Translations under genes and position numbers: made by a program | In this document: positions 50,803-61,164 of the stretch, piece after piece | How the letters are laid out: each line of letters opens with the position of its first letter | Numbering within the stretch: position 1 is the first letter of the stretch | Notes under the pieces: generated by a model | The model's database searches: none | Told to the model about the DNA's origin: nothing | The model's input: only the letters and a program-made list of their open reading frames with translations | Assembly: GCA_024760905.1 (NCBI GenBank) | Contig: CM045731.1 | Location: 22,733,001 to 22,797,000 of the forward strand | Direction: 5' to 3' | DNA: 64,000 bases | DNA from: Plotosus lineatus | Lineage: Eukaryota > Chordata > Actinopteri > Siluriformes > Plotosidae

Positions 50803-51396
50803 CTAGTTTTTGTTTATCAGTTGCAGATTCAGAAAAATTTTCATAAAAATGCTGAAAGAGTAAATAAATTTGATCATTTGAAGCATCAGAAAGAGAGCTC
50901 TTAGGGACAGAATTTGAGTTTGGCAGGCCAGAAACATTTTTTTTTCACTTGTGGATGAGGTGGTCTTAAAAAGTGGGGAAATAAGGAAGCGAACATCCAT
51001 TTGCAGTTTAAGGTCCACTGCTGTCCGAGCAATGTGTTCTTCAAGGGGTGCCTGACGGCTTGCAGGAAAATTTTCATGTGCATCATGGCGCATGTAGATC
51101 TTAAGTCTCCAGAGTGGGTCACGCAAGTTCTGTTCAGTCAGGTAGGCTAACTTCGGGTTAGCATTGTCCCGATGTTGTTTAAGGAACTTTCCACTGACAG
51201 ATGGATTTTCAGGGCAACCTGTTGCTTTGGCCACTCTAAGGAGTGTGAATTTTAAATCTTTCATCCAGGATATTTGTGGACAGCTTCTTTGCCTTCCCCT
51301 GGGGTAAGTCCCATCTCCAGTATTGGTGGTTTTATTACCAGAGGGAAGCTCAGTGGACCTTGGAAATGGAGTTTGGTCAATTTCTTGGCGTTTCAT
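50803..51396 (-). CDS. Unrecognised open frame, possibly transposon-derived
   Basis: A 197-aa frame with Met at 51,394-51,396. I do not recognise its family. It includes a polar stretch KTTNTGDGTYPRGRQRSCPQ, a central part ISWMKDLKFTLLRVAKATGC and LAYLTEQNLRDPLWRLKIYM, and a hydrophobic, low-complexity C-terminus (FLMLQMIKFIYSFSIFMKIF) that is probably not coding. It lies 0.4-1.2 kb right of a hAT-like terminal repeat, so it may be part of that element. No splice sites or promoter were identified. It could also be a chance frame. Confidence 0.3.
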   Translation of the reverse strand: MKRQEIDQTPFPRSTELPSGNKTTNTGDGTYPRGRQRSCPQISWMKDLKFTLLRVAKATGCPENPSVSGKFLKQHRDNANPKLAYLTEQNLRDPLWRLKIYMRHDAHENFPASRQAPLEEHIARTAVDLKLQMDVRFLISPLFKTTSSTSEKKMFLACQTQILSLRALFLMLQMIKFIYSFSIFMKIFLNLQLINKN

Positions 51397-51516
51397 AACC
51401 CATTAGAATACCAGCTTTGGAGGATTCGCCATAACTGGGTGATGTACGTTTAGTTCAGGGAACATACAGTTCCCCTTTCTAGGCCGACTGTGCAGAGGTA
51501 TAGATCATTAGGCCCT

Positions 51517-51519
51517 TAA

Positions 51520-51610
<91 letters not shown>

Positions 51611-51611
51611 A
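51517..51611. repeat. (ATT)n(TTG)n compound microsatellite
   Basis: About 18 ATT units followed by about 13 TTG units. Confidence 0.96.
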
Positions 51612-51691
51612 ACACAGTAACAGAGCAGAACTGTGTTCAAATTTCTTTCAGGTTACAGTTAGATTAATTGAGAACAGATGCTAGTGCTGTA

Positions 51692-52588
51692 CAGACGCTC
51701 CCCGACTTACGTTTTTAATTGGTTCCGGACGGCCGAACGTAAGTTGAAAGTGAACGTAAGTTGTTACAGTGACGTATGACGTGTGACACATGACGCTCAT
51801 ACTGTACTATACATCCATAAATACCATTACAGCATCTCATAAAACACCCCTAAATCAATTAAACATATAAACATAAATTATAAATATAAACAAATAAACA
51901 TAACATTGTAAAAATAATATCAAATATATCAAATAATATCAACATTATTTTCAAATAAGTCACTTATTTATACTGAGTTACTTTATATGAAGCTTCAAAC
52001 AGTCAATCAACGCTTACAATATGTGAAGCGCTCAATACCGAAAGTAGTGTACTTGCCGTGGGTTATACAGACTCCCGGTCTTTCAAGTGCACAAGGGTGC
52101 TGTTGAACTCGTTTAGAACACAGCCTGCACTGATGCAGTCTCCCAGCAAAGCGGAGAGCTCTTTCTTTTGTGTAAGTAAGTAAACTTTATTCAAGAGATG
52201 CATACGAAGAACAAGTACAAATCCTAATGAATATTAATATAAAAATAAGTATACACTCTTAGGACTCTGCTAAAAGATAATAAATATAAAGATTCTACCG
52301 ATCTGAGCAGATAGTAAATTCATCTCTGTGTATGAGACTTGCACCCATGCTAGTAGGCTTACACTTCTGACCAACCATATTTGCTTAGGGTTACAAAAGT
52401 CTGCAAAACAGTGTAAACACAGAGATGACGTCTTAACACAAGGGTAACACTATATAACTGATATACGTAGGTACGTCTAAACTCAAAATTTGACTTTTTT
52501 TAAAAAAAAAAAAAAACAACAACAACAACAAAAAAAACGCAAAATCAAAAAAACGTAAAACGGATGAATGTAAGTCGGGGAGCGTCTG
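51692..52588. mobile_element. Pogo-like MITE (family 2) with TA duplication
   Basis: Perfect terminal inverted repeats CAGACGCTCCCCGACTTAC and the reverse of GTAAGTCGGGGAGCGTCTG, flanked by TA on both sides (51,690-51,691 and 52,589-52,590). The inner part of the left end has AACGTAAGTTGAAAGTGAAC. No transposase frame. The CAG ends and TA duplication suggest pogo/Tigger mobilisation. Confidence 0.9.
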
Positions 52589-52590
52589 TA

Positions 52591-53052
52591 CTTATGAAAT
52601 GTTAGCTTAGCTAGTATATGTTCACATTTCCACCTGATAAACTGCAATCGCAATCAGTTAACTATTTTTTTACTCACCATAAAACCAGACATCACAGTTA
52701 ACACTCAAACATTTTAAGGGGAAAAAAAGAAAAATAAATCAAAACTGGCAAAACTAATTTGAAAACAATGTTATACTCTATCACCAAGGGGCTACTTGTT
52801 ACTATATAATGGTTATAAACTGCTAATAACTGTTCTTACTTTCGTAAGTTGGCTCACTCATTATAATATCAACTTCAAGATAATAAGATTACTTAAACAG
52901 AAGTCTTCCTCAGACTACAGATGGGCAGGACATAGAGCAGATAGGCAAATTTCAAACTTGCAATAAGTGGGAAAAAGATGGCCGAAGTGTAGCACACGTT
53001 GGAATCAACTCTATGTAGCAAGCCCTGACACAAGCTAATCTCAAATAAAAAC
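52591..53052. other. Unassigned stretch
   Basis: No gene or recognised element. Confidence 0.4.
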
Positions 53053-53411
53053 TTGCAAGAATTATCCATAAAAGTGTTAAAGAAAGACTGTAAACAGTTT
53101 TACTGCATTTCCAGGTGTGTCCATCGTGCTCAAAAGACCTTTAATCCCAAGTTGGAACCAGGAATGATTAAAGCTAATGCTAAAGCAAGGACTCTATTCC
53201 ATGACTACAGCCAAGCTGAAAGTTCAGAGAGAAAGGCAAAAGGAATTAAGAATACATTAACTTCACCCTCAAAGTCACCTGCACCACTGAAGAAACAGAA
53301 AAAAGACGATCGAACAAATGCTGAAACTAAAACAGACAGTACTGCTACCATTTCAGTAGCTATAGCATCACTGAAAAACTTAACTGTGGGGTTTAAAGCA
53401 GAATTGTTCCA
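53053..53411 (+). CDS. Unrecognised frame, perhaps a LINE ORF1 remnant
   Basis: A frame from Met 53,053 to the edge of a SINE-B at about 53,412 (after which the frame is SINE sequence). It is lysine- and serine-rich (LTSPSKSPAPLKKQKKDDRT, then SVAIASLKNLTVGFKAEL). The basic linker followed by a possible helix resembles LINE-1 ORF1 starts, and an L1-like endonuclease remnant lies about 0.9 kb downstream. I cannot confirm it, and it may be noncoding. Confidence 0.25.
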
Positions 53412-53695
53412 GTGGGGCAGTGGTGGTCTCGTGGTATAGGGTGCTGGATCATTGATCCTAAGGTTAGGGTTCAAGTCCCACTATCCGCAAGGTTGTCACT
53501 AACACCCCCCTAACCCAAAGTGCAGCTAACTGGGTTATCAAAGGTCGGCCATGTCTCTTACTGGCTATGGTGAGAGGTTCATGTAAAAGAACCATTGTTG
53601 ACTTTCGTAAAGAGTAGCTGCAAAGCCGTAGCGTGTTTCTGTCCCTTGCTAAAGAGTTGTGTCAGGAAGGGCATCCAACGTAAAAACCTGTTACA
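53412..53695 (+). mobile_element. SINE-B copy, 3' truncated
   Basis: Head GGGGCAGTGGTGGTCTCGTG, box B GGGTTCAAGTCCCAC, middle AACTGGGTTATCAAAGGTCG, then the 5'-LINE-like segment AGTTGTGTCAGGAAGGGCAT, ending at GTAAAAACCTG before the LINE 3' part. Confidence 0.85.
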
Positions 53696-53944
53696 TCTGG
53701 GTGTGCGTCTGCACAGCCACACACCCCCTCTGCCGGAGCCTTGTACAGTATTAAGTGTACCTCAGGCTAATGTTTAATCATATTTCATCCTTATATTTAG
53801 GATCTATCTTTCTGTAGATTTTATTCCATTTCTATTTCTACTTGTTCTTCAATTTCATTTCACTTTCACTTTCACTTTCGACCTTGGACAGCTTGGTATC
53901 TCCAGATGTTTGCAAAACAAATGTTGGTAAGTTGGAGAGCTCCT
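53696..53944. other. Unassigned stretch
   Basis: Nothing recognised. It contains a short CACTTT repeat near 53,862. Confidence 0.35.
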
Positions 53945-54165
53945 GTATTTATATTTTATTTACTGTAAATCTTGTTATTTTTTTCAATGTTTAATTGTTA
54001 TTATAAGCATTTATAGCATTGGATATGTATTTATTGATATTATATACACATATACATGTACGTATACGTCAATAGAAGGTGGTGTGGGGTGGTGGTGGGG
54101 TGATCCTACTTCGCGGATTTCGATGGTAGCATTGGGATCTTGGTCCCAATCAACTGCGGAAAGTG

Positions 54166-54172
<7 letters not shown>
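53945..54172 (+). mobile_element. MITE-1 copy, 5' truncated
   Basis: Shares ATTGTTATTATAAGCATTTA and TATACACATATACATGTACG with the other copies, then GATCCTACTTCGCGGATTTC and GGAAAGTGAGGG. The outer end has turned into a (CT)n tract. Confidence 0.75.
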
Positions 54173-54219
<47 letters not shown>

Positions 54220-54256
54220 GCGTGTGTGTGTGTGGTTGTGTGTGTGTGTGTGTGAC
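54173..54256. repeat. (CT)n(TG)n compound microsatellite
   Basis: About 19 CT units, a short spacer, then interrupted TG units. Confidence 0.95.
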
Positions 54257-54289
54257 AGTGTGTGTTTTCTTTAATGATTACATTTTTAA

Positions 54290-54885
54290 AAATTTTTTGT
54301 TTGTTTGTTTGTTTTTTTTACAAGAAACACACTGTAAACAAGAAGAAAGTGTATTTTGGTCAAAATAATGAGGAGATGATATTATATCACACATCATTAC
54401 ATCTGACAAACATGACACTTGGCACTGGCAGATTTTAATAGTTCTATTAGCTGAAACTAAATTCATTTGTTTAATGTAAATGGCTACAATATCACATATG
54501 AAAATAAAAAAATATATGAACAAAATCCTCTGCACCCCAAAAAGCTTAAAAAAAAGCACTTTACATTCACCTGAAGATGTTATAATAGGTCGAGATCTCA
54601 ATATGGCCCATGATAACTTTTGTAATATACTGTACACCCTCCCAGCTACTCCGCTCATCATCCAAACAAAAATTTCTCAGGTTTCTGTGATGACGTAAAT
54701 CTGATAGACATATGTAGACATTCAAAACCCAATGTGTCCAAATTTACCTGGTTTGGTTCAAATTGTAATATTCAATTGAGAATTGACTCCAGGTTAATTG
54801 CAAATATTTCACTAGGCTATGAAATCAAGTAAGATATCAGCGCTGCTCCAATTACAAACCATAGTGTCATCCAACTATTATTAGT
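54290..54885 (+). mobile_element. L1-like LINE endonuclease remnant
   Basis: Pieces in several frames give an L1-type endonuclease: LQETHCKQEESVFWSK near 54,320 (QETH motif), IIGRDLNMAHD near 54,585 (an altered GGDFN block), then NLIDICRHSKPNVSKFTWFG near 54,700, RIDSRLIANI and APITNHSVIQL. Stops are frequent and the reverse transcriptase is absent. It is old and inactive. Confidence 0.65.
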
Positions 54886-54949
54886 CAACTAGCAGATGAT
54901 ACAACACTGGGTCACCCAAAGAAAACAGGTCCCAGGTGAAGTTCATAAG

Positions 54950-55119
54950 ACCTCTATGATGAAGAAAGGAAAAACAATTACACAGTTTCCCTTTGTCCAG
55001 ATGCGGGTCACCAGGGTCCCCCCTGGAGCCAGGCCTGGGGATGGGGCTTGAAGGCAAGCGCCTGGTTGTCGGGCTTCTGCCCATGGAGCTCGGCCAAGCC
55101 CAGCCCAAAAACAAGCTGG

Positions 55120-55200
<81 letters not shown>

Positions 55201-55570
55201 CTCGACTTTATTCCATTATGGAGTTGCTCATGAGGAGAGGCGGCGAGCCAGTGTGGGCATACTTGTTGCCCCCTTCTCGGACACATGGAGGTTGGGTGGG
55301 TCCTGACGGTTATTTGTGCTTATACACCAAATTACAGTTCAGAGTAGCCAAAGAATGCTATTCTAGGTAACTTGTCCTGGGAGATTCAACACCCATGTGG
55401 GCAACGATAGTGAGACCTGGAAATGTGTGATCAGTAGATATGGCCGGTCCAGTCTGAACCCGAATGGTGTTTCATTGTTGGACTTCTGTGCTCGTCACTG
55501 CTGTAGGAAATCGCTGGGAGAGGGATGCCTGGAACTCATTGCTTAAGTTGCTGTCCCCGTGACCCAACCC
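54950..55570 (+). mobile_element. Rex3/RTE-like LINE remnant with internal (TA)n
   Basis: The left part has CTGGAGCCAGGCCTGGGGAT and GCCCATGGAGCTCGGCCAAG. The right part encodes a decayed endonuclease (around CTGGGAGATTCAACACCCAT and GACTTCTGTGCTCGTCACTG) and jumps to a 3' end (CCCCGTGACCCAACCCCGG, then ATTAAGCAAAAGAAG). This resembles fish Rex3-type LINEs from memory. A (TA)n tract splits the left and right parts. Confidence 0.6.
55122..55198. repeat. (TA)n microsatellite
   Basis: About 38 TA units within the Rex3-like remnant. Confidence 0.97.
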
Positions 55571-55649
55571 CGGATTAAGCAAAAGAAGTTGAGATGAGAT
55601 GAAATGAAAACAAACATATTATGGTATAACATACATAAATTGTTAAAAA

Positions 55650-55653
55650 AATG

Positions 55654-55724
<71 letters not shown>
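55650..55724. repeat. (TA)n microsatellite, left of LINE
   Basis: About 35 TA units ending at the truncated 5' edge of a LINE copy. Confidence 0.97.
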
Positions 55725-55728
<4 letters not shown>

Positions 55729-56041
55729 GGACAACACATGTTAGATGTTTTGGAGACAAAGTCAGAGAGGCTAGATTGAGATGGTTTGGACATGTACAGA
55801 GGAGGGATAATGAGTATATTGGTCGTAGAATGCTGAGGTTGGAACTACCAGGCAAAAGGCCCAGAGGAAGACCAAAGAGAAGATTTATGGATGCGGTGAA
55901 GGCGGACATGAAGGTCGTTGGAGTAAGAGTAGAAGATGCAGAGGATAGGGAGAGATGGAGGCAGATCATTTGCTGTGGCGACCCCTGAAGGGAAAAGGCG
56001 AAAGGAAAAGAAGAAGAAGATATATATATATATATATATAT
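55725..56041 (+). mobile_element. RTE-like LINE, strongly 5' truncated, between (TA)n tracts
   Basis: The last roughly 300 bp of the same LINE as at 46 kb. The frame 55,776-55,988 reads [20 protein letters not shown] to ICCGDP. The tail GGGAAAAGGCGAAAGG and AAGAAGAAGA runs into TA units at 56,022-56,041. It is nearly identical to the 46-kb copy over this part. Confidence 0.9.
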
Positions 56042-56138
56042 CATCACTCTCAAACGCTTTATCTTAGGACAACATAATATCTGGTGTATTCATGGAAAAT
56101 AAGAAAGACAAATTCAGCTGTAATACTTATTCATTCAT

Positions 56139-56850
56139 TCATTTTCTGAAAAGATTAATCCTAATTAGGCTCATTGGGAGGTTGGTGCCCGTCTCAGCTG
56201 ACTCTGGGCGAGGGCAGAATATACCCTGGACAGCTTGAGGCAGTGGTGGTCTAGTGGTATAGGGTGTGGGATCACTGATCCAAAGGTTGGGGGTTCGAGT
56301 CCCACTCTCCACAAGGTTGTCACTGTTCCCCCAGTGCGGCTAACTAGGTTATCAAAGGTGGGCCATGTCTCTCACTGTCTATGGTGAGAGGCATGTAAAA
56401 GAACCATTGCTGACTTTCGTAAAGAGTAGGCTGCAAAATCGTCAGTGTGTTTCTGTCCCTTGCTTAAAAGGGTTGTGACAGGAAGGGTATACGACGTAAA
56501 AACCTCTGCCAAATCAAACGTGAAACTCAGATGATTCGCTGTGGCGACTCCCGAGTAAAAGGGAAAAAGCCGAAAGGAAGACAGACAGCTTGCCAGGCCA
56601 GCACAAGGCAGAAACACGCTGACGGCTGTGCAGCCTACTCTTTACAAAAGTCAGCAATGGTTCTTTTACATGCCTTTCACCATAGAGAATGAGATGCATG
56701 TCAACCTTTGATAACCCATCTAGCTGCACTGTGTGTGTGTGGTGAGGGGAGGGGGGTTGTCAGTGATAAGTTGTTGAGAGTGGGGTTTGAACTCCTAATC
56801 TTGGGATCAGTGAGCTACCACCTTACCACCAAGGCACCATTGCCAGCTGT
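56139..56850 (-). mobile_element. SINE-A copy split by a SINE-B insertion
   Basis: The left part is reverse tail (GATTAATCCTAATTAGGCTC, GGGCGAGGGCAGAATATACC). The right part (from about 56,593) resumes with CAGCACAAGGCAGAAAC, the middle and the reverse head (GGGGTTTGAACTCCTAATCT, AAGGCACCATTGCC). The two parts join exactly once the SINE-B and one 9-bp duplication are removed. Confidence 0.88.
56229..56592 (+). mobile_element. SINE-B copy nested in SINE-A, 9-bp duplication
   Basis: The duplicated target GACAGCTTG lies at 56,229-56,237 and 56,584-56,592. Complete SINE-B: head GGTGGTCTAGTGGTATAGGG, box B GGGTTCGAGTCCCAC, middle, AGGGTTGTGACAGGAAGGG, CAGATGATTCGCTGTGGCG and GCCGAAAGGAAGACA. SINE-B was therefore active after this SINE-A had inserted. 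Confidence 0.9.
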
Positions 56851-57034
56851 AATACTATAATATATTAAGCTAAATGTTTTATTCATAAAAATTGGATGTT
56901 AAAATCTCAACCGAAATTCATTGTCTGTTCATTGCCTTGAGTTACCTTACCAGAGGCATAATGCACCCCAACATAGATCCTAGGATCATTAGGACACACA
57001 AACCCTTCCACCACAATAAAGTAGCAATTCAAGG

Positions 57035-57215
57035 AGAGGTTGGCATGGCTCAGGCAACTGGATAGAATGCCTCCCAAACACCTCTCTGGTGTGGTGTTTC
57101 GGGCATATCCAATTGGGTAGAGATCCTAGGGTTGACCCAGAACATGATGGAGAGATTATGTTCTCGGCTGAGGAGAGGGACGTCTGGACCTCATTGCCTC
57201 ATTGCTGCTGCACGC
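57035..57215 (+). mobile_element. Rex3/RTE-like LINE 3' fragment
   Basis: GGATAGAATGCCTCCCAAAC, GACCCAGAACATGATGGAGA and GAGAGGGACGTCTGGACCTC match the 3' coding region of fish Rex3-type LINEs as I know them. No open frame remains. Confidence 0.5.
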
Positions 57216-57234
57216 AAACAATCATGTCTCTGTC

Positions 57235-57345
57235 CTCTATCTACAGTCATGTAGAGTGCCGATAGTCCAGTTAAATAAGACCCATGCTGTGATTGGGCAG
57301 TGCAGATTGTCACACGGGCCTTCAGCCAATATAATTTCTTTTTAT
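57235..57345. repeat. Direct repeat flanking the TRIM unit, copy 1
   Basis: Core AAATAAGACCCATGCTGTGA, TTGGGCAGTGCAGATTGTCA and GGCCTTCAGCCAAT, about 75 bp past the TRIM stop codon. It is matched at 61,165-61,295. Confidence 0.75.
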
Positions 57346-57417
57346 ACAAATTTAGTTGAATAAAAATTGATATAAAATTTAAAGTTGCTCATTTAAAATT
57401 ATAAAATTACTGATCGT

Positions 57418-59811
57418 TTATGTTGGATTACACAATCTCACCATTAATCCAGAAGAACTGATACAGAACCCAGCATACAGAGGCTGAATGAATGTGGTGT
57501 GGACTCTGTGGAGGAGCTTCATCGAGTCAGAGACACTGTAGAAGGACAGAATTCCTGCACAGTGATCCACATACACGCCTATTCTGGAGGAGGGTAGAAC
57601 TCTGAGATCAGTCTTAATGTTGTTGTGACAGAAACAGAGAGAATTACAAGAACACCGCAGACTCCAGGACTGATCGTTGCCTCCAAACAAACACTTGCTT
57701 CCCTGTCCCTTCCTGCAGATGTCTTTATAGGAGACTGAGATTAACACATCACTGCTCCATTCCACCTCCCAGTAACATCGTCCACACAAACTCTCCTTAC
57801 ATAACACCTGTCTGTAGAAGTCAAATCTCTCAGGATGATCAGAGTACAGCTGCTTTTTCTGGCTGAAGGTCACCTCTCTGTTATTCTCAGACAGAATGAG
57901 GTAATAATTTGCTGTGATAGGATCCAGAGTCAGATCACAGAAATCTAAACAAGGGGGAAAAATCAACATGTTCAATATTAATCACAGCACATACAGTCAT
58001 GGACGAAAGTGTTGGCATCCCAAATTTTTTTCCAGAAAATGTATAATTTCTCCAAAAAGTATTTGTAATTGCAAATGTATTTGTTCACGCATGTTTATTT
58101 TGTTTACGTGCATTGGAACAGCACAATAGAAAACCAAATTTGGCATAATTTCATACAGAACTCAACAAAAATGGATAAGACAAAATTATATAAATAAAAA
58201 TAAATAACTTAGGGCTTTTTACACCTGAGCCATAGTGGCTCATCGGATCGGTGCTTATCCCCAGTTTCCATAGCGTGAAGCGACGAGAAGTACAACTCCT
58301 CCTAGATGGGACACTCATCTATCGCAGGTTACCTTCTCAGTATATTTTTTTACTGGTACCCATTTATACTGCTGGGTGAACAGAGGCTCACTTGTGGTTA
58401 AGACCTTGCCCAGTGGGGGTCTAACAACTGGGATTTGAACACACAACCTCCCGATTTAGAACGCAGCACCATAGCCACTATGCCACCAGCCCCAATGCCA
58501 AAGAAAAAATTATTGACACCTTTTAAAAATTGTGGTTTAATTAATTTATTCTAAGTATGTGATGCTTGTTTAAACTCACCGCTGGCAAAAAACATGTTCT
58601 GACAATATAGGAATAAAACGTGAAGCCGGTTAAAATGGAGAAGAGTTGACTTATCCTTTGTATTGTGTGCTTCACTGAGCATAGAGAACATAAGGAGGTC
58701 CAGAGAATTGTCCGAGTATGAATCTTAAGGCTACAAGTCCATTTCCAGAGATCTTGATGTTTCTTGGTCCACTGTGCACAACATAATCACAGATTTTACA
58801 ACTTACAGCACTGTAGCTAATCTCCCTGGATGTGGACGAAAAAGAAATATTGATAAAAGACTGCAGCGCAGGATAGTCAGCAGAGTGGATAAACAGCCCC
58901 AGTCAACTTCCAAACAAATTCAAGCTGTCCTGCAGACTCATGGTGTAACACTGTCAGCTCCAACTATCCCTCGACATCTGAATGAAATGGAATGCTATGG
59001 AAGGAAACCCAGGAGGATCCCTCTGCTGACACAGGGACATAAAAAGCCAGACTGGAGTTTGACAAAATGTATAATCCAAAATCATTTTGGGGGAACATCT
59101 AATGGACCAGTGTGATCAAGATAGAGTTTTTTTTGGTAAGCATATAATTCCACTGTTTACATGGAAAGAGAATCCTAGAAAGAAAAGATCACGGTACCTA
59201 CAATTAAACATGGTGGAGGTTTAAAGATGTTTGGGGTTGTTTTGCTGCTTCTGGTACTGGATGCCTTGACTGTGTGCAAAACATATGAAATCTGAAGACT
59301 CAAAAGATTTTGGGGAGCAATGTAGGGCTGTAGGGCCCACATTCAGAAATCTGGGTCAAAGATAACAGGTCTTCCAAAAGAACAATGACTAAAAACATAC
59401 CTCAAAATGCACCTAGAAATGGTTGAAGACAAAGTGCTGGAAAGTTCTAAAGGGCCCAGCAATGAGTCCAGATCTAAATCTGATTGAACAGCTCTGGAGA
59501 GATCTCAGAATTGCTGTTGGGAGAAAGCACCCTTTAAATTTTAGAGACATTGTAGTCTGCAAACAAAGAATGAAAAACTGGTCCACAATTCCAGTTGAGA
59601 GGTGTACGATGCTTGTTGATAGTTATTTTAAGTGATTGGTTTCAGATATTGAAATATGTAGTTGAGGGTGCAAATAATTTTGGCAGGCCCATTTTGTAGT
59701 TTTGTTTGAAATGATGTCTCTGTGTTTTTAATTGTTCCTGTTGCAAAAAAATGCAAAATTTCAATGGGCCAACACATTCAGCCATGACTCCATTCATGTA
59801 GAGACTGTGAC

Positions 59812-59899
<88 letters not shown>

Positions 59900-60367
59900 A
59901 CGTACAGTGCAGAAAATCTTCTCTGCTCTTTGGTTCTGATGGTAAAATGATCTGAAGTGCTGCAGCTTTGGATAAAGAAATGAAAACGATATAAAAATCA
60001 GGTTCAAAAGAAGGAGAGTTTAGAGCGATACAGTTTGTGTCTGATGTTGATTGTATTTCTACATTAAGACATGAATAAAGCATGTAAACATCTTTCCAGA
60101 ACATCGCAGAAATAACAGGAAGTTCACGTCATAATATGAACACATTTCTGTGTTTTGGGGAAATTTGGTGTAAAGTAAAGATTTCCCAGCAAAACAATTT
60201 CTCTCACCATGTTTGCAGATTTTGTTGATTTCCTCCAGACAGAATTCCTCGAGTCTCTTTTTCAGGTCAGAGAGAGATTTCCTGAATCCATCAAATGAGA
60301 GATGTTGATTGATGGTGATGCTGGATGAGTCGTCATGTACAGGAGAGATACGGAGAGACTGGAAATT
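57418..60367 (-). CDS. TRIM16/finTRIM-like PRY-SPRY protein, last three exons
   Basis: Minus strand, three exons with matching phases: 60,367-60,208 (160 nt), 59,965-59,906 (60 nt) and 57,944-57,418 (527 nt, stop TAA). Together they give about 248 aa. Exon A encodes the end of a coiled coil (NFQSLRISPVHDDSSSITIN, then RKSLSDLKKRLEEFCLEEIN). Exon B is a linker with EPKSREDFLHY. Exon C is a complete B30.2 domain: PRY (LDPITANYYLILSENNREVT, HPERFDFYRQVLCKESLCGR) then SPRY (YWEVEW, SVSYKDICRKG, RIGVYVDHCAGILSFYSVSD, TFIQPLYAGF). Splice signals are AG/AATTTCC and GTGAGA (A), AG/CTGCAG and GTACGT (B), and AG/ATTTCTG (C). The frame is intact. RING, B-box and the main coiled coil are absent up to 64.0 kb, so this is either the 3' end of a longer gene or a truncated duplicate. 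Such TRIMs are E3 ligases often linked to immunity in fish, which is inferred by family only. The intron between B and C holds a Tc1-like element. Confidence 0.85.
58206..58497 (-). mobile_element. tRNA-derived SINE nested in the Tc1-like element
   Basis: Reverse orientation: body GGGGGTCTAACAACTGGGAT, box B GGGATTTGAACACACAACC and head CATAGCCACTATGCCACCAG. The Tc1-like sequence resumes directly after it (GCCAAAGAAAAAATTATTGA). Confidence 0.75.
58774..59635 (+). pseudogene. Tc1-like transposase pseudogene (family C)
   Basis: The frame 58,774-59,115 reads the second half of the DNA-binding region (LPGCGRKRNIDKRLQRRIVS, KQIQAVLQTHGVTLSAPTIP). The catalytic middle (59,116-59,420) is broken by stops and frame changes. 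The frame 59,423-59,635 gives the end with the catalytic Glu region (MSPDLNLIEQLWRDLRIAVG) and VERCTMLVDSYFK. More decayed than families A and B, so probably the oldest of the three. Confidence 0.8.
59813..59896. repeat. (TG)n microsatellite next to a TRIM 5' splice site
   Basis: About 42 TG units on the + strand, so (CA)n in the TRIM pre-mRNA, starting about 10 nt after the GTACGT donor of exon B at 59,905. Confidence 0.97.
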
Positions 60368-60435
60368 CTACATAAAGAATGAAAAACATTGTGGAGAAAG
60401 AGAAAGGTAGAGAAATATGACATGGGATTATACAG

Positions 60436-60438
<3 letters not shown>

Positions 60439-60528
<90 letters not shown>

Positions 60529-60646
60529 TGTGTTTTACTTGGAGTTAATGGAGTTGATCGTGTGTGTGAATGTGTGTGTGTTACCTTGAGGTAATGGGGT
60601 GTGTATATGTGTCTGTGTGTGCTTGTGTGTGCGTTACCTGGAGGTA

Positions 60647-60737
<91 letters not shown>

Positions 60738-60809
60738 GCCTGGAGTTAATGAAGGTGATCGTGTGAGTGTATTACCTTAAGGTAATGGGGGGGTATGTGT
60801 CTGTGTGGG

Positions 60810-60851
<42 letters not shown>

Positions 60852-60905
60852 TTACCTGGAGGTAAAGTGGACAAAAATTGGACAAAAATTGCACAGTGTC
60901 ATGGG

Positions 60906-60960
<55 letters not shown>
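60439..60960. repeat. Compound (TG)n minisatellite with repeated spacer
   Basis: Four long TG tracts (about 60,440-60,530, 60,648-60,734, 60,810-60,847 and 60,909-60,960). They are separated by related spacers that include CCTGGAGTTAATG-like sequence and the near-palindrome TTACCT-nn-AGGTAA, seen near 60,582, 60,636, 60,770 and 60,853. It lies in the presumed TRIM intron upstream of exon A. Confidence 0.85.
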
Positions 60961-60961
<1 letters not shown>

Positions 60962-61164
60962 TGTGTTTTACGAGTGTAAACGCTTGTACTGTATACGCCG
61001 TGTACTCACTTATTTTATCAGCATGCAGCTTTTACGCAATTATTTTTCCTTGTGAGATCGTTTATCAAAGAGTATGTGTTTTTTTGTTTTTTTTTTTACA
61101 AGTGAAAAAGTTTTTTAAATATTGCTTTGTCATTTGTCCCGGCTTGTAATCCTGTCACAATCTT

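Larger units (their letters stand above)
57994..59790 (+). mobile_element. Tc1-like transposon (family C) in the TRIM intron
   Basis: The left end is CAGTCATGGACGAAAGTGTT after TA, and the right end is a decayed inverse (GGGCCAACACATTCAGCCA, TGACT). It is 1.8 kb including a nested SINE. It lies between TRIM exons B and C, on the opposite strand to the gene. Confidence 0.82.

Noticed and set aside
57418..57975. Reading the SPRY frame as a single-exon gene starting at Met 57,973-57,975
   Set aside because: The codons before LDPITAN lie in the intron. A clear acceptor at 57,945-57,946 and matching phases to two upstream exons show that the real structure is spliced.
60439..60960. Possible CRISPR-like or satellite array
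   Set aside because: The repeats are TG tracts with related spacers in a vertebrate intron. The pattern is microsatellite slippage plus local duplication.
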